From Suilimivivens sp964507235 (GTDB lineage Bacteria; Bacillota; Clostridia; Lachnospirales; Lachnospiraceae), in assembly GCA_964507235.1 (NCBI GenBank), contig CAZDPE010000120.1, positions 1-6,657 of the forward strand: a stretch of DNA of 6,657 bases, written 5' to 3'. The position numbers and the translations under genes are program-made. This document shows positions 1 to 5,828 of the stretch, piece by piece. Each line of letters opens with the position of its first letter. Within the stretch, counting starts at the first letter, position 1. The notes beneath the pieces are model-generated. The model was not told the DNA's origin. It ran no database searches and was given only the letters and a program-made list of their open reading frames with translations.

Positions 1-801
1 ATTAAGAAAATAGAAGAAGATTATGCCAAGACAGAAACGCCGGTAGTTTCTAATAATTCAGCTCACCGCTGGACGCCGGATGTGCCCATGGTAGTTCCGG
101 AAATCAATCCTGAGCATTTTGAAGTAATTGAATTTCAGAAGAAAAGACTTGGTACAACCAGAGGTTTTGTGGCAGTAAAGCCCAATTGTTCCATCCAGAG
201 TTATGCGCCTGTGCTTACTGCATGGAAAGAATTTGAACCGTATGAGGTAGTGGCTACTACTTATCAGGCAATTTCCGGCGCCGGAAAGACTTTTAAGGAC
301 TGGCCCGAGATGGTTGAAAATATTATTCCCTATATCGGCGGAGAAGAAGAAAAAAGCGAAAAGGAGCCTTTGAGAATCTGGGGAGAAATCAAGGATGGCG
401 TAATTGTTCCTGCAGCTTCTCCTGTGATTACCTGCCAGTGTATCCGTGTTCCTGTATTAAATGGTCATACAGCAGCCGTATTTGTTAAATTTAAAAAGAA
501 TCCTACCAAAAAACAGTTGATTGAAAAACTGACATCTTTTAAGGGACTTCCCCAGGAGCTTGAGCTGCCCAGCGCTCCCAGGCAGTTTATTCAGTATTTG
601 GAAGATGATAACAGGCCGCAGGTTAAGCTGGACGTGGATTTTGAAAATGGCATGGGTATCAGCGTAGGCCGTATTCGTGAAGACAGTGTATATGACTGGA
701 AATTTGTGGGACTTTCCCATAATACTGTCAGAGGTGCAGCAGGCGGTGCAGTGCTTTGCGCAGAATTATTAAAAGCCCAGGGATATATTACAAAAAAATA
801 A
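1..801 (+). CDS. asd: Aspartate-semialdehyde dehydrogenase, 5'-truncated by window edge
   Basis: Reduces aspartyl-4-phosphate to aspartate-4-semialdehyde with NADPH, the branch point to lysine/diaminopimelate, threonine and methionine; cytosolic. The frame is open from base 1 and encodes 266 residues to the TAA at 799-801. The internal ATG at 82 is not the true start, because homologous sequence continues upstream of it (VSNNSAHRW, then DVPMVVPEINPEH). Visible landmarks, in window numbering, are the catalytic cysteine C63 in KPNCSIQSY, Q89 and the S92-G-A-G-K loop, and R149 and H156 in the substrate/proton-relay stretch CIRVPVLNGHTAA. The C-terminal helix with HNTVRGAAGGA is typical. The motifs fit the archaeal/fungal-like ASADH branch, usually about 350-360 residues, so roughly 90-95 N-terminal residues with the NADP-binding GxxGxxG lie outside the window. 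The next gene starts 61 bases downstream, with no clear terminator between. Confidence 0.95.
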   Translation: MKKIEEDYAKTETPVVSNNSAHRWTPDVPMVVPEINPEHFEVIEFQKKRLGTTRGFVAVKPNCSIQSYAPVLTAWKEFEPYEVVATTYQAISGAGKTFKDWPEMVENIIPYIGGEEEKSEKEPLRIWGEIKDGVIVPAASPVITCQCIRVPVLNGHTAAVFVKFKKNPTKKQLIEKLTSFKGLPQELELPSAPRQFIQYLEDDNRPQVKLDVDFENGMGISVGRIREDSVYDWKFVGLSHNTVRGAAGGAVLCAELLKAQGYITKK

Positions 802-853
802 TTTGAAACATTATTGGAAAAAGTATCTTAGAATATGTTATGGGAAAGAGTGC

Positions 854-859
854 AGAGGG
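854..859 (+). promoter_or_regulatory. Ribosome binding site deciding the ATPase start at 863
   Basis: AGAGGG lies 3 bases before the ATG at 863, a slightly short spacing. The frame is open back to a TTG at 803, but that TTG sits one base after the asd stop and has no Shine-Dalgarno sequence. The 20 residues it would add resemble nothing in the family, whereas the product from 863 begins with the usual family opening (M, then an E/R-rich turn and ELxxLNxxY). Confidence 0.5.
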
Positions 860-862
860 AAA

Positions 863-2227
863 ATGGTTTTGGAACGTACTGTTGAACTTAAGTATTTGAA
901 TACATATTATAATCGCCAGGGCAGCCAGATTATGGTTGTTTACGGAGAAAAAAATGTAGGGAAAACTACCTTGTTGAAACAGTTTGTGAAGGATAAACCA
1001 TTTTATTATTACATGGCGCGTTCCGCATCAGAAAGAGAACAGCAATATCAGTGGGGAAAAGAACTTGAACGTGCCGGAAGCAGTTTGGAAAAGTATCCTT
1101 CTTTTACTGATATTTTCAGAATGATTGTGAAAGAATGCCGGGGGAAAAAGGTAATTATTATTGATGAGTTTCAGCATATTATAAAGGCCGGCGACAGCTT
1201 TATTCGTGAGCTGGCTGCTTTCATGCATGAAGAACTTAGAAATACTGATATTTATGTGGTTCTTGCAAGTTCTTCAGTTGGCTGGATTGAAAACAGTATG
1301 ATTACCAAAATAGGTGCTGCTGCTTATGAGCTTTCAGGTCTTTTGAAGGTTAAAGAACTGGACTTTGAAGCATTAATGGAATACTTTCCGAATTTTAATT
1401 ATGAAAATGCCGTTGCCGTGTATGCGCTTCTTGGCGGAGCGCCGGGATTATGGATGCATTTTAATGATAATGCGGATGTTAAAGAAAATATCTGTGCCAA
1501 TATTCTGGACAGAAATAAGTATCTGTTTCAGGAAGGACAGCGTATTGTAGAAGAGGAGCTTCGTGAAACGAGTGTTTATAATACAATTCTTGCTTCTCTT
1601 GCAGCAGGGAATCATAAATTAAATGATTTATATCTGCATACGGGATTTTCGAGAGCTAAAATCAGTGTTTATCTGAAAAACCTCATGGAGCTTGAGCTGG
1701 TTGAAAAGGTATTTTCTTATGATACAGAAGGCAAAGCCAATACGCAGAAAGGAATATACAGAATCAAAAATCACTTTGTACATTTTTATTTTGCTTTTAT
1801 GTATCCTAATTTGAGCAGCCTTGAGAGTATGTCATCTCTGGATTTTTATGAAATCTATATTGAACCATATCTGAAGGCTTATGTATCGGATTATTATAAG
1901 GTTGTTTGTATGCAGTGTATGCAGAGGTGGAATAAATCGGGGAAACTGCCTTTTTATGCTGAGAAATTTGGAGAGTGGGTTGGAAAATTCGGTAATATTG
2001 ATGTAATTGCGAAAAGCGGAAACGGTGAAACTGTTATCGGGCTTTGTAATTTTGAAAAACCCGTAATGAAATATGACGATTATGAATGGCTTTTATTCTG
2101 TGCTGAAAAAGCGAAGCTGAAGGCTGATTATGTATATTTGTTCTCTATAGGCCGTTTTGATGAAAAGCTGAGCCTGGAAGCCAGGGTAAAGCAAAATCTG
2201 AAATTAATAACTATGGAAGAGATGTAA
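863..2227 (+). CDS. AAA-type ATP-binding protein with winged helix and DUF234-like C-terminus
   Basis: 454-residue predicted cytosolic ATPase of the 'archaeal ATPase + DUF234' type; no cellular role is established for most members. The N-terminus (MVLERTVELKYLNTYY) matches the family opening. Walker A is GEKNVGKT (28-35), Walker B is VIIIDEF (97-103, D101-E102), and a sensor-1-like stretch VVLASSS falls at 132-138. A winged-helix-like segment spans about 238-286 (LNDLYLHTGFSRAKISVYLKN region), suggesting DNA contact. The C-terminal part (about 310-454) corresponds to DUF234, which is related to PD-(D/E)XK nucleases. It keeps the Asp of NIDVIA (D380), but the usual GEC-K segment reads GLCNFEKP (393-400), so nuclease activity is doubtful. 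No signal peptide or membrane segment is visible. The stop overlaps the topB start by one base, implying translational coupling. The fold and ATP binding are clear; substrate and role are unknown. Confidence 0.85.
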   Translation: MVLERTVELKYLNTYYNRQGSQIMVVYGEKNVGKTTLLKQFVKDKPFYYYMARSASEREQQYQWGKELERAGSSLEKYPSFTDIFRMIVKECRGKKVIIIDEFQHIIKAGDSFIRELAAFMHEELRNTDIYVVLASSSVGWIENSMITKIGAAAYELSGLLKVKELDFEALMEYFPNFNYENAVAVYALLGGAPGLWMHFNDNADVKENICANILDRNKYLFQEGQRIVEEELRETSVYNTILASLAAGNHKLNDLYLHTGFSRAKISVYLKNLMELELVEKVFSYDTEGKANTQKGIYRIKNHFVHFYFAFMYPNLSSLESMSSLDFYEIYIEPYLKAYVSDYYKVVCMQCMQRWNKSGKLPFYAEKFGEWVGKFGNIDVIAKSGNGETVIGLCNFEKPVMKYDDYEWLLFCAEKAKLKADYVYLFSIGRFDEKLSLEARVKQNLKLITMEEM

Positions 2228-2229
2228 TG
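2215..2229 (+). promoter_or_regulatory. TAATG stop/start overlap with internal ribosome binding site (ATPase to topB)
   Basis: The ATPase stop TAA (2225-2227) shares its last A with the topB ATG (2227-2229). GGAAGAG at 2215-2221, inside the end of the ATPase gene, is 5 bases from the ATG and can serve as the Shine-Dalgarno sequence. This arrangement normally gives translational coupling, so topB translation probably depends partly on ribosomes finishing the ATPase. Confidence 0.75.
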
Positions 2230-4290
2230 GGAAAAAGTTTATTTATAGCGGAAAAACCCAGCGTTGCAAGAGAATTTGCCAGGGTACTGCAATTGAATAT
2301 GAGCAGCAGGGAAGGATATATTGAATCGAAAGAAGCGATTGTAACCTGGTGTGTGGGTCATCTTGTGACAATGAGCTATCCGGAAGCCTATGATGAAAAA
2401 TATAAAAGATGGTCCCTTGATACAATACCTTTCATTCCGAAAGAATTTAAGTATGAAGTGATTGAGAACGTAAGAAAGCAATTTCAGATTGTAAGCGGTC
2501 TGCTGAACAGGGATGATGTGGAAACCATATATGTCTGCACGGACTCTGGGCGTGAGGGAGAATATATTTACCGTCTTGTTGAGAAGCAGGCAGGAGTAAA
2601 AAACAAAATAAGAAAAAGAGTATGGATAGATTCCCAGACAGAAGAAGAAATAAAACGGGGCATCAGGGAAGCTAAGGATTTATCGGAATATGATAATCTT
2701 TGCGCTGCCGCTTATCTGCGTGCCAAGGAAGATTATCTGATGGGGATTAATTTTTCCAGAGTGCTTACTTTAAAATACGGAAACAGCGTTAAATCCTATT
2801 TAAAGGCGGATAAAGCAGTCATATCTGTAGGACGTGTTATGACCTGTGTGTTGGGAATGGTTGTGAATAGGGAAAGAGAAATCAGGGAGTTTGTTAAAAC
2901 TCCTTTTTATCGTGTCCTTATGCGGGAACAAATCAGCGGAAGAAATTTTGACTGTGAATGGAAAGCGGTAGAAAACAGCAGATATTATAATTCCCCTCTT
3001 CTTTATAAAGAAAACGGTTTTAAGGAAAAAGAAAGCGCGCAGGCACTGATTGATTTTCTGAAAGAAGCGCCGGAAGAACCTGCGGTTATTGAATCCATAG
3101 AAAAGAAAAAAGAAACCAAGAATCCGCCCCTTTTATATAATCTGGCGGAACTTCAGAATGACTGCTCCAAATACTTTAAGATAAGTCCGGATGAAACTTT
3201 GCGAATAGCACAGGAGCTTTATGAAAAGAAGATGACCACTTATCCGAGAACTGATGCCAGAGTGCTTTCTACGGCGGTGGCTAAGGAAATTTATAAGAAT
3301 ATTAAAGGCCTCGCTAATTATGAAACTGTAAGGGAAGCGGCAGCACATGTGTTGGATGCCGGAAGTTATAAAAGCATTGCCAAAACACGATATGTAAATG
3401 ATAAACAGATTACGGATCACTATGCCATTATACCGACAGGACAGGGATTGGGAAATTTGAATTCTCTGAACCCAACGTCGGCGAAAGTATATGAAATTAT
3501 TGCCAGGCGTTTTCTGAGTATCTTTTATCCGCCTGCTGTTTACCGTAAGGTGAGCCTTGGGCTGGCGGTAAAAGGAGAACATTTCTTTGCGAATTTTAAG
3601 GTGCTGGAGGAAGAGGGATATCTTAAAGTGAGCAGCTGTTCTTTTTCCAAAAAGAAAAATGACAGTGGGGAAGCAGAAGGAAAGGAAGATGCCGGGGAAA
3701 TTTCGGAAAACCGTGATGTAGCTGACAAAGATGCACAGGAAACGGAAGAAACCGGCGTGGATAAAAATTTTATGGAGGTACTTGGCACCCTGAAAAAAGG
3801 AGCGGCGTTTCCACTTGGAGAGCTTTTGGTGAAGGAGGGAGAAACCACGCCGCCCAAACGTTATAATTCGGGAACCATGATTCTTACCATGGAAAATGCA
3901 GGGCAGTTCATTGAGGATGAAGAACTGCGCGCCCAGATTAAAGGCAGCGGAATCGGAACCAGCGCTACCCGTGCAGAGATTTTAAAAAAGCTGATAAACA
4001 TTAAGTATCTGGCACTGAATAAAAAAAACCAGATTATTACGCCGACCTTAATGGGTGAGATGATTTATGAGGTAGTTAATAACTCTATCAGGCCGCTTCT
4101 TGACCCTGCTCTTACTGCCAGCTGGGAAAAAGGTTTGACTATGGTGGCGGAAGGGACTATAACAGAAGAAGAATATATGAGAAAACTGGATGACTTTGTA
4201 TCACGAAGAACCAATATAGTTAAGCAGTTAAGCAATCAGTCTGTTTTAAACAGGCAGTTTAATGAAGCTGCCAGAAATTATAAAAAGTAA
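2227..4290 (+). CDS. topB: DNA topoisomerase III (type IA)
   Basis: 687-residue type IA topoisomerase that cuts and passes single DNA strands through a 5'-phosphotyrosine intermediate; topoisomerase III mainly decatenates and resolves replication and recombination intermediates. The N-terminal Toprim domain (about 1-145) has the metal/catalytic Glu in FIAEKPSVA (E9) and CTDSGREGE (104-112), where the second acid of the DxD motif is Gly, as in the B. subtilis-type TopB. The strand-cleaving tyrosine is Y339 in TTYPRTDAR. TDHYAIIPT (about 398-406) and GIGTSATRAEIL (about 576-587) are further type IA motifs. The canonical GRVQTP reads GRVMTC at 202-207. A Glu/Asp-rich linker occupies about 475-520. 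There is no C-terminal cysteine zinc ribbon, and the length is close to the usual 650-730. The neighbours and lack of conjugation genes suggest a chromosomal copy rather than one on an integrative element. Confidence 0.95.
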   Translation: MGKSLFIAEKPSVAREFARVLQLNMSSREGYIESKEAIVTWCVGHLVTMSYPEAYDEKYKRWSLDTIPFIPKEFKYEVIENVRKQFQIVSGLLNRDDVETIYVCTDSGREGEYIYRLVEKQAGVKNKIRKRVWIDSQTEEEIKRGIREAKDLSEYDNLCAAAYLRAKEDYLMGINFSRVLTLKYGNSVKSYLKADKAVISVGRVMTCVLGMVVNREREIREFVKTPFYRVLMREQISGRNFDCEWKAVENSRYYNSPLLYKENGFKEKESAQALIDFLKEAPEEPAVIESIEKKKETKNPPLLYNLAELQNDCSKYFKISPDETLRIAQELYEKKMTTYPRTDARVLSTAVAKEIYKNIKGLANYETVREAAAHVLDAGSYKSIAKTRYVNDKQITDHYAIIPTGQGLGNLNSLNPTSAKVYEIIARRFLSIFYPPAVYRKVSLGLAVKGEHFFANFKVLEEEGYLKVSSCSFSKKKNDSGEAEGKEDAGEISENRDVADKDAQETEETGVDKNFMEVLGTLKKGAAFPLGELLVKEGETTPPKRYNSGTMILTMENAGQFIEDEELRAQIKGSGIGTSATRAEILKKLINIKYLALNKKNQIITPTLMGEMIYEVVNNSIRPLLDPALTASWEKGLTMVAEGTITEEEYMRKLDDFVSRRTNIVKQLSNQSVLNRQFNEAARNYKK

Positions 4291-4294
4291 GGAG
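4288..4294 (+). promoter_or_regulatory. Ribosome binding site of the beta-helix acyltransferase gene, overlapping topB stop
   Basis: TAAGGAG contains the topB stop codon TAA (4288-4290) and a strong Shine-Dalgarno core, 5 bases before the ATG at 4300. With only 9 bases between the genes, there is no room for a promoter, so the two are very likely co-transcribed. Confidence 0.8.
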
Positions 4295-4299
4295 AAAAA

Positions 4300-4965
4300 A
4301 TGGAACAGTATAAAATCAGTAATCTTTATAATCTGGATGAAACAATTGCATCGGAGCTGATGACACAGGCAGAATTTCCCTGGGAGCTTTTGCCGAAAAT
4401 CAGTAATTTTATTCTTGAACTTGGTAAGAAGCTCCCCAGGGATAAATTTACAGAGGTGAAAGAACATGTGTGGGTGGCAAATTCTGCAAAGATAGCGCCT
4501 ACTGCCTGTATTAACGGTCCGGCTATTATTGATGAAGAAGCTGAAGTCCGCCACTGTGCATTTATCAGGGGAAACGCCGTGGTGGGAAAAGGAGCCGTGG
4601 TAGGAAATTCCACTGAACTTAAAAATGTAATTCTTTTTAATAAAGTGCAGGTGCCTCATTATAATTATGTGGGTGACAGCATTCTTGGCTTTAAGGCTCA
4701 TATGGGAGCAGGTTCCATTACTTCCAACGTAAAAAGTGACAAGACGCTGGTAGTGGTTAAAAACGGTGAAGAAAAAGTGGAAACCGGACTAAAAAAATTT
4801 GGAGCAATGCTTGGAGATCATGTGGAAGTGGGCTGCAACAGCGTATTAAATCCCGGCACAGTAATCGGCAGGAATTCCAATGTTTATCCTACTTCCATGG
4901 TCCGCGGCTGTATTCCCGAGGGCAGCATTTATAAGAAACAGGGAGAAATCGCCAAAAAGCATTAA
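4300..4965 (+). CDS. Left-handed beta-helix (hexapeptide) acyltransferase, GlmU C-terminal-like
   Basis: 221-residue protein with a helical N-terminal region (about 1-55) followed by hexapeptide-repeat coils (about 56-205) of the left-handed beta-helix fold, which normally forms acyl-CoA-dependent trimers. The segment VPHYNYVGDSILG (118-130) parallels the SHLTYLGD region of GlmU, including a histidine at the general-base position (H120). MGAGSITSNVKSDK (135-148) parallels the GlmU IGAGTITCNYDG segment. Later coils include VEVGCNSVLNPGTVIG (175-190). No nucleotidyltransferase domain is present, so the common database name 'UDP-GlcNAc pyrophosphorylase' would mislead. Acetyl transfer to an amino sugar or sugar phosphate is a reasonable inference, but the substrate cannot be read from the sequence. 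It is probably the last gene of the ATPase-topB unit, 154 bases before the next gene. No obvious functional link to topB is visible. Confidence 0.8.
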   Translation: MEQYKISNLYNLDETIASELMTQAEFPWELLPKISNFILELGKKLPRDKFTEVKEHVWVANSAKIAPTACINGPAIIDEEAEVRHCAFIRGNAVVGKGAVVGNSTELKNVILFNKVQVPHYNYVGDSILGFKAHMGAGSITSNVKSDKTLVVVKNGEEKVETGLKKFGAMLGDHVEVGCNSVLNPGTVIGRNSNVYPTSMVRGCIPEGSIYKKQGEIAKKH

Positions 4966-5063
4966 TTTTTTGTCAAAAATACTGGATTTTTTACCGGAGT
5001 TATGAGAAAATATAGTGCGGTAGAGAGTGCTGTGTTTTCTATCGTATGTATGTATCAGTAAAG

Positions 5064-5085
5064 TTAACAAAATTTATTTTGTTAA
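5064..5085 (+). promoter_or_regulatory. Perfect 22-bp palindrome, candidate operator
   Basis: TTAACAAAAT (5064-5073) and its exact reverse complement ATTTTGTTAA (5076-5085) flank a TT centre. The site ends 34 bases before the ATG at 5120 and 20 bases before its Shine-Dalgarno sequence. The symmetry suits binding by a dimeric regulator. The stem would be almost entirely A-T with a loop too tight to pair well, and no T-run follows, so an operator fits better than a terminator. TTAACAA/TTGTTAA half-sites resemble those of the redox repressor Rex, but here they point the opposite way from the canonical TTGTTAA-N4-TTAACAA, so the regulator is not identified. Confidence 0.5.
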
Positions 5086-5105
5086 TAAATAATATCTACA
5101 TATTG

Positions 5106-5112
5106 AAAGGAG
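5106..5112 (+). promoter_or_regulatory. Strong ribosome binding site of the NifU-like gene
   Basis: AAAGGAG lies 7 bases before the ATG at 5120, near-ideal spacing, and fixes the start of the gene. The strength fits the high-expression codon pattern of this unit. Confidence 0.8.
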
Positions 5113-5119
5113 TTTTCAC

Positions 5120-5812
5120 ATGATTTATTCAAAAGAAGTTGAAGAAATGTGTACAGTAGCACAGGGTGTTCATCATGGCTGTGCGCCTATTCCAGAAGAA
5201 GCAAAATGGGTACAGGCTAAAAAAGTAGAAGACATTTCAGGTTTTACGCATGGTGTAGGCTGGTGTGCACCTCAGCAGGGCGCCTGCAAGTTATCTCTGA
5301 ATGTTAAAGATGGTATTATACAGGAAGCACTGGTTGAAACCATCGGATGTTCAGGTATGACACATTCCGCAGCTATGGCGGCAGAAATCCTCCCCGGTTT
5401 AACTGTTATGGAAGCATTAAATACTGACCTTGTATGTGATGCTATCAATACAGCTATGAGAGAATTATTCTTACAGATTGTATACGGACGTTCCCAGAGC
5501 GCATTTTCAGAAGACGGACTCGCTATCGGTGCCGGTCTTGAGGATCTTGGCAAAGGACTTAGAAGCCAGGTTGGTACTATGTACGGTACTTTAAAGAAAG
5601 GTCCCCGTTATCTGGAAATGGCTGAAGGTTATGTAACAGGTATTGCACTTGATGCTGATGATGAGATTATCGGTTACAAGTTCATTAACTTTGGTAAGAT
5701 GACAGACTTCATGAAGAAGGGTGATGATCCTGCAACTGCATATGAGAAGGCATGCGGACAGTACGGCCGTGTAGATGATGCTGTTAGAATCATCGACCCA
5801 AGAAAAGAATAA
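5120..5812 (+). CDS. IscU/NifU-like iron-sulfur cluster scaffold-type protein with C-terminal extension
   Basis: 230-residue cytosolic protein related to the U-type iron-sulfur scaffold, which holds nascent clusters made from cysteine-desulfurase sulfur. The scaffold-like core spans about 40-140: GWCAPQQGACKLSLNV (47-62) corresponds to the first ligand loop, GIIQEALVETIGCSGMTHS (65-83) to the second, with C77 at the conserved YGC position, and SQSAFSEDGL (125-134) to the HCSxLAEDAI segment. By eye, the first and third ligand cysteines of IscU are Gln here (about Q53, Q126) and the adjacent His is Ser, while extra cysteines occur at C11, C21, C49, C56, C106 and C212. A CAP tripeptide appears twice (21-23, 49-51). 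Residues about 150-230 are an extension absent from IscU. The gene is followed 16 bases later by the GGGtGRT gene, a pairing I recall as recurrent in anaerobic Firmicutes. Whether it builds, stores or senses clusters is unknown. Confidence 0.85.
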   Translation: MIYSKEVEEMCTVAQGVHHGCAPIPEEAKWVQAKKVEDISGFTHGVGWCAPQQGACKLSLNVKDGIIQEALVETIGCSGMTHSAAMAAEILPGLTVMEALNTDLVCDAINTAMRELFLQIVYGRSQSAFSEDGLAIGAGLEDLGKGLRSQVGTMYGTLKKGPRYLEMAEGYVTGIALDADDEIIGYKFINFGKMTDFMKKGDDPATAYEKACGQYGRVDDAVRIIDPRKE

Positions 5813-5813
5813 T

Positions 5814-5819
5814 AGGAGG
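5814..5819 (+). promoter_or_regulatory. Consensus ribosome binding site of the GGGtGRT gene
   Basis: AGGAGG, the full Shine-Dalgarno consensus, begins just after the NifU-like stop (5810-5812) and lies 9 bases before the ATG at 5829. An ATG at 5821-5823 is out of frame and too close to be used. The 16-base gap implies co-transcription of the two genes. Confidence 0.85.
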
Positions 5820-5828
5820 AATGATAAA

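Larger units (their letters stand above)
4966..5119 (+). other. Intergenic leader upstream of the NifU-like/GGGtGRT unit
   Basis: 154 AT-rich bases separate the acyltransferase gene from the NifU-like gene and are the most likely site of a new promoter. The main structure is the palindrome at 5064-5085. TATAGT at 5011-5016 is a fair -10 element but lacks a good -35 (nearest TTTACC at 4990, spacer 15). TTGTCA at 4970-4975 is a fair -35 without a -10 at standard spacing. A GTAT triplet repeat sits at about 5045-5056. I find no stable GC-rich hairpin followed by a T-run and no riboswitch that I recognise. Confidence 0.5.

Noticed and set aside
803..834. Possible promoter between asd and the ATPase gene (TTGAAA and TAGAAT)
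   Set aside because: TAGAAT is a fair -10, but the spacer of 20 bases to TTGAAA is too long and no better -35 is present, so it is not supported.
803..862. TTG start giving the ATPase 20 extra N-terminal residues
   Set aside because: It has no ribosome binding site, abuts the asd stop, and the extra residues do not resemble the family N-terminus; ATG at 863 fits better.
3133..3857. Two long minus-strand open frames (3133-3582 and 3540-3857)
   Set aside because: They lie opposite conserved topB sequence, including the active-site region, and look like shadows of its codon pattern.
4246..4701. 151-codon open frame on the minus strand
   Set aside because: It is antisense to the end of topB and the acyltransferase gene, both clearly coding. 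The product shows no recognisable domain.
4953..5000. Terminator after the acyltransferase gene
   Set aside because: Only A-T stems (CAAAAA/TTTTTG) or a 4-bp CTGG/CCGG pairing are possible; there is no stable GC-rich stem followed by a T-run.
5064..5085. Canonical Rex operator
   Set aside because: Rex sites have TTGTTAA on the left and TTAACAA on the right with about 4 bases between; here the half-sites are in the reverse order with 8 bases between.
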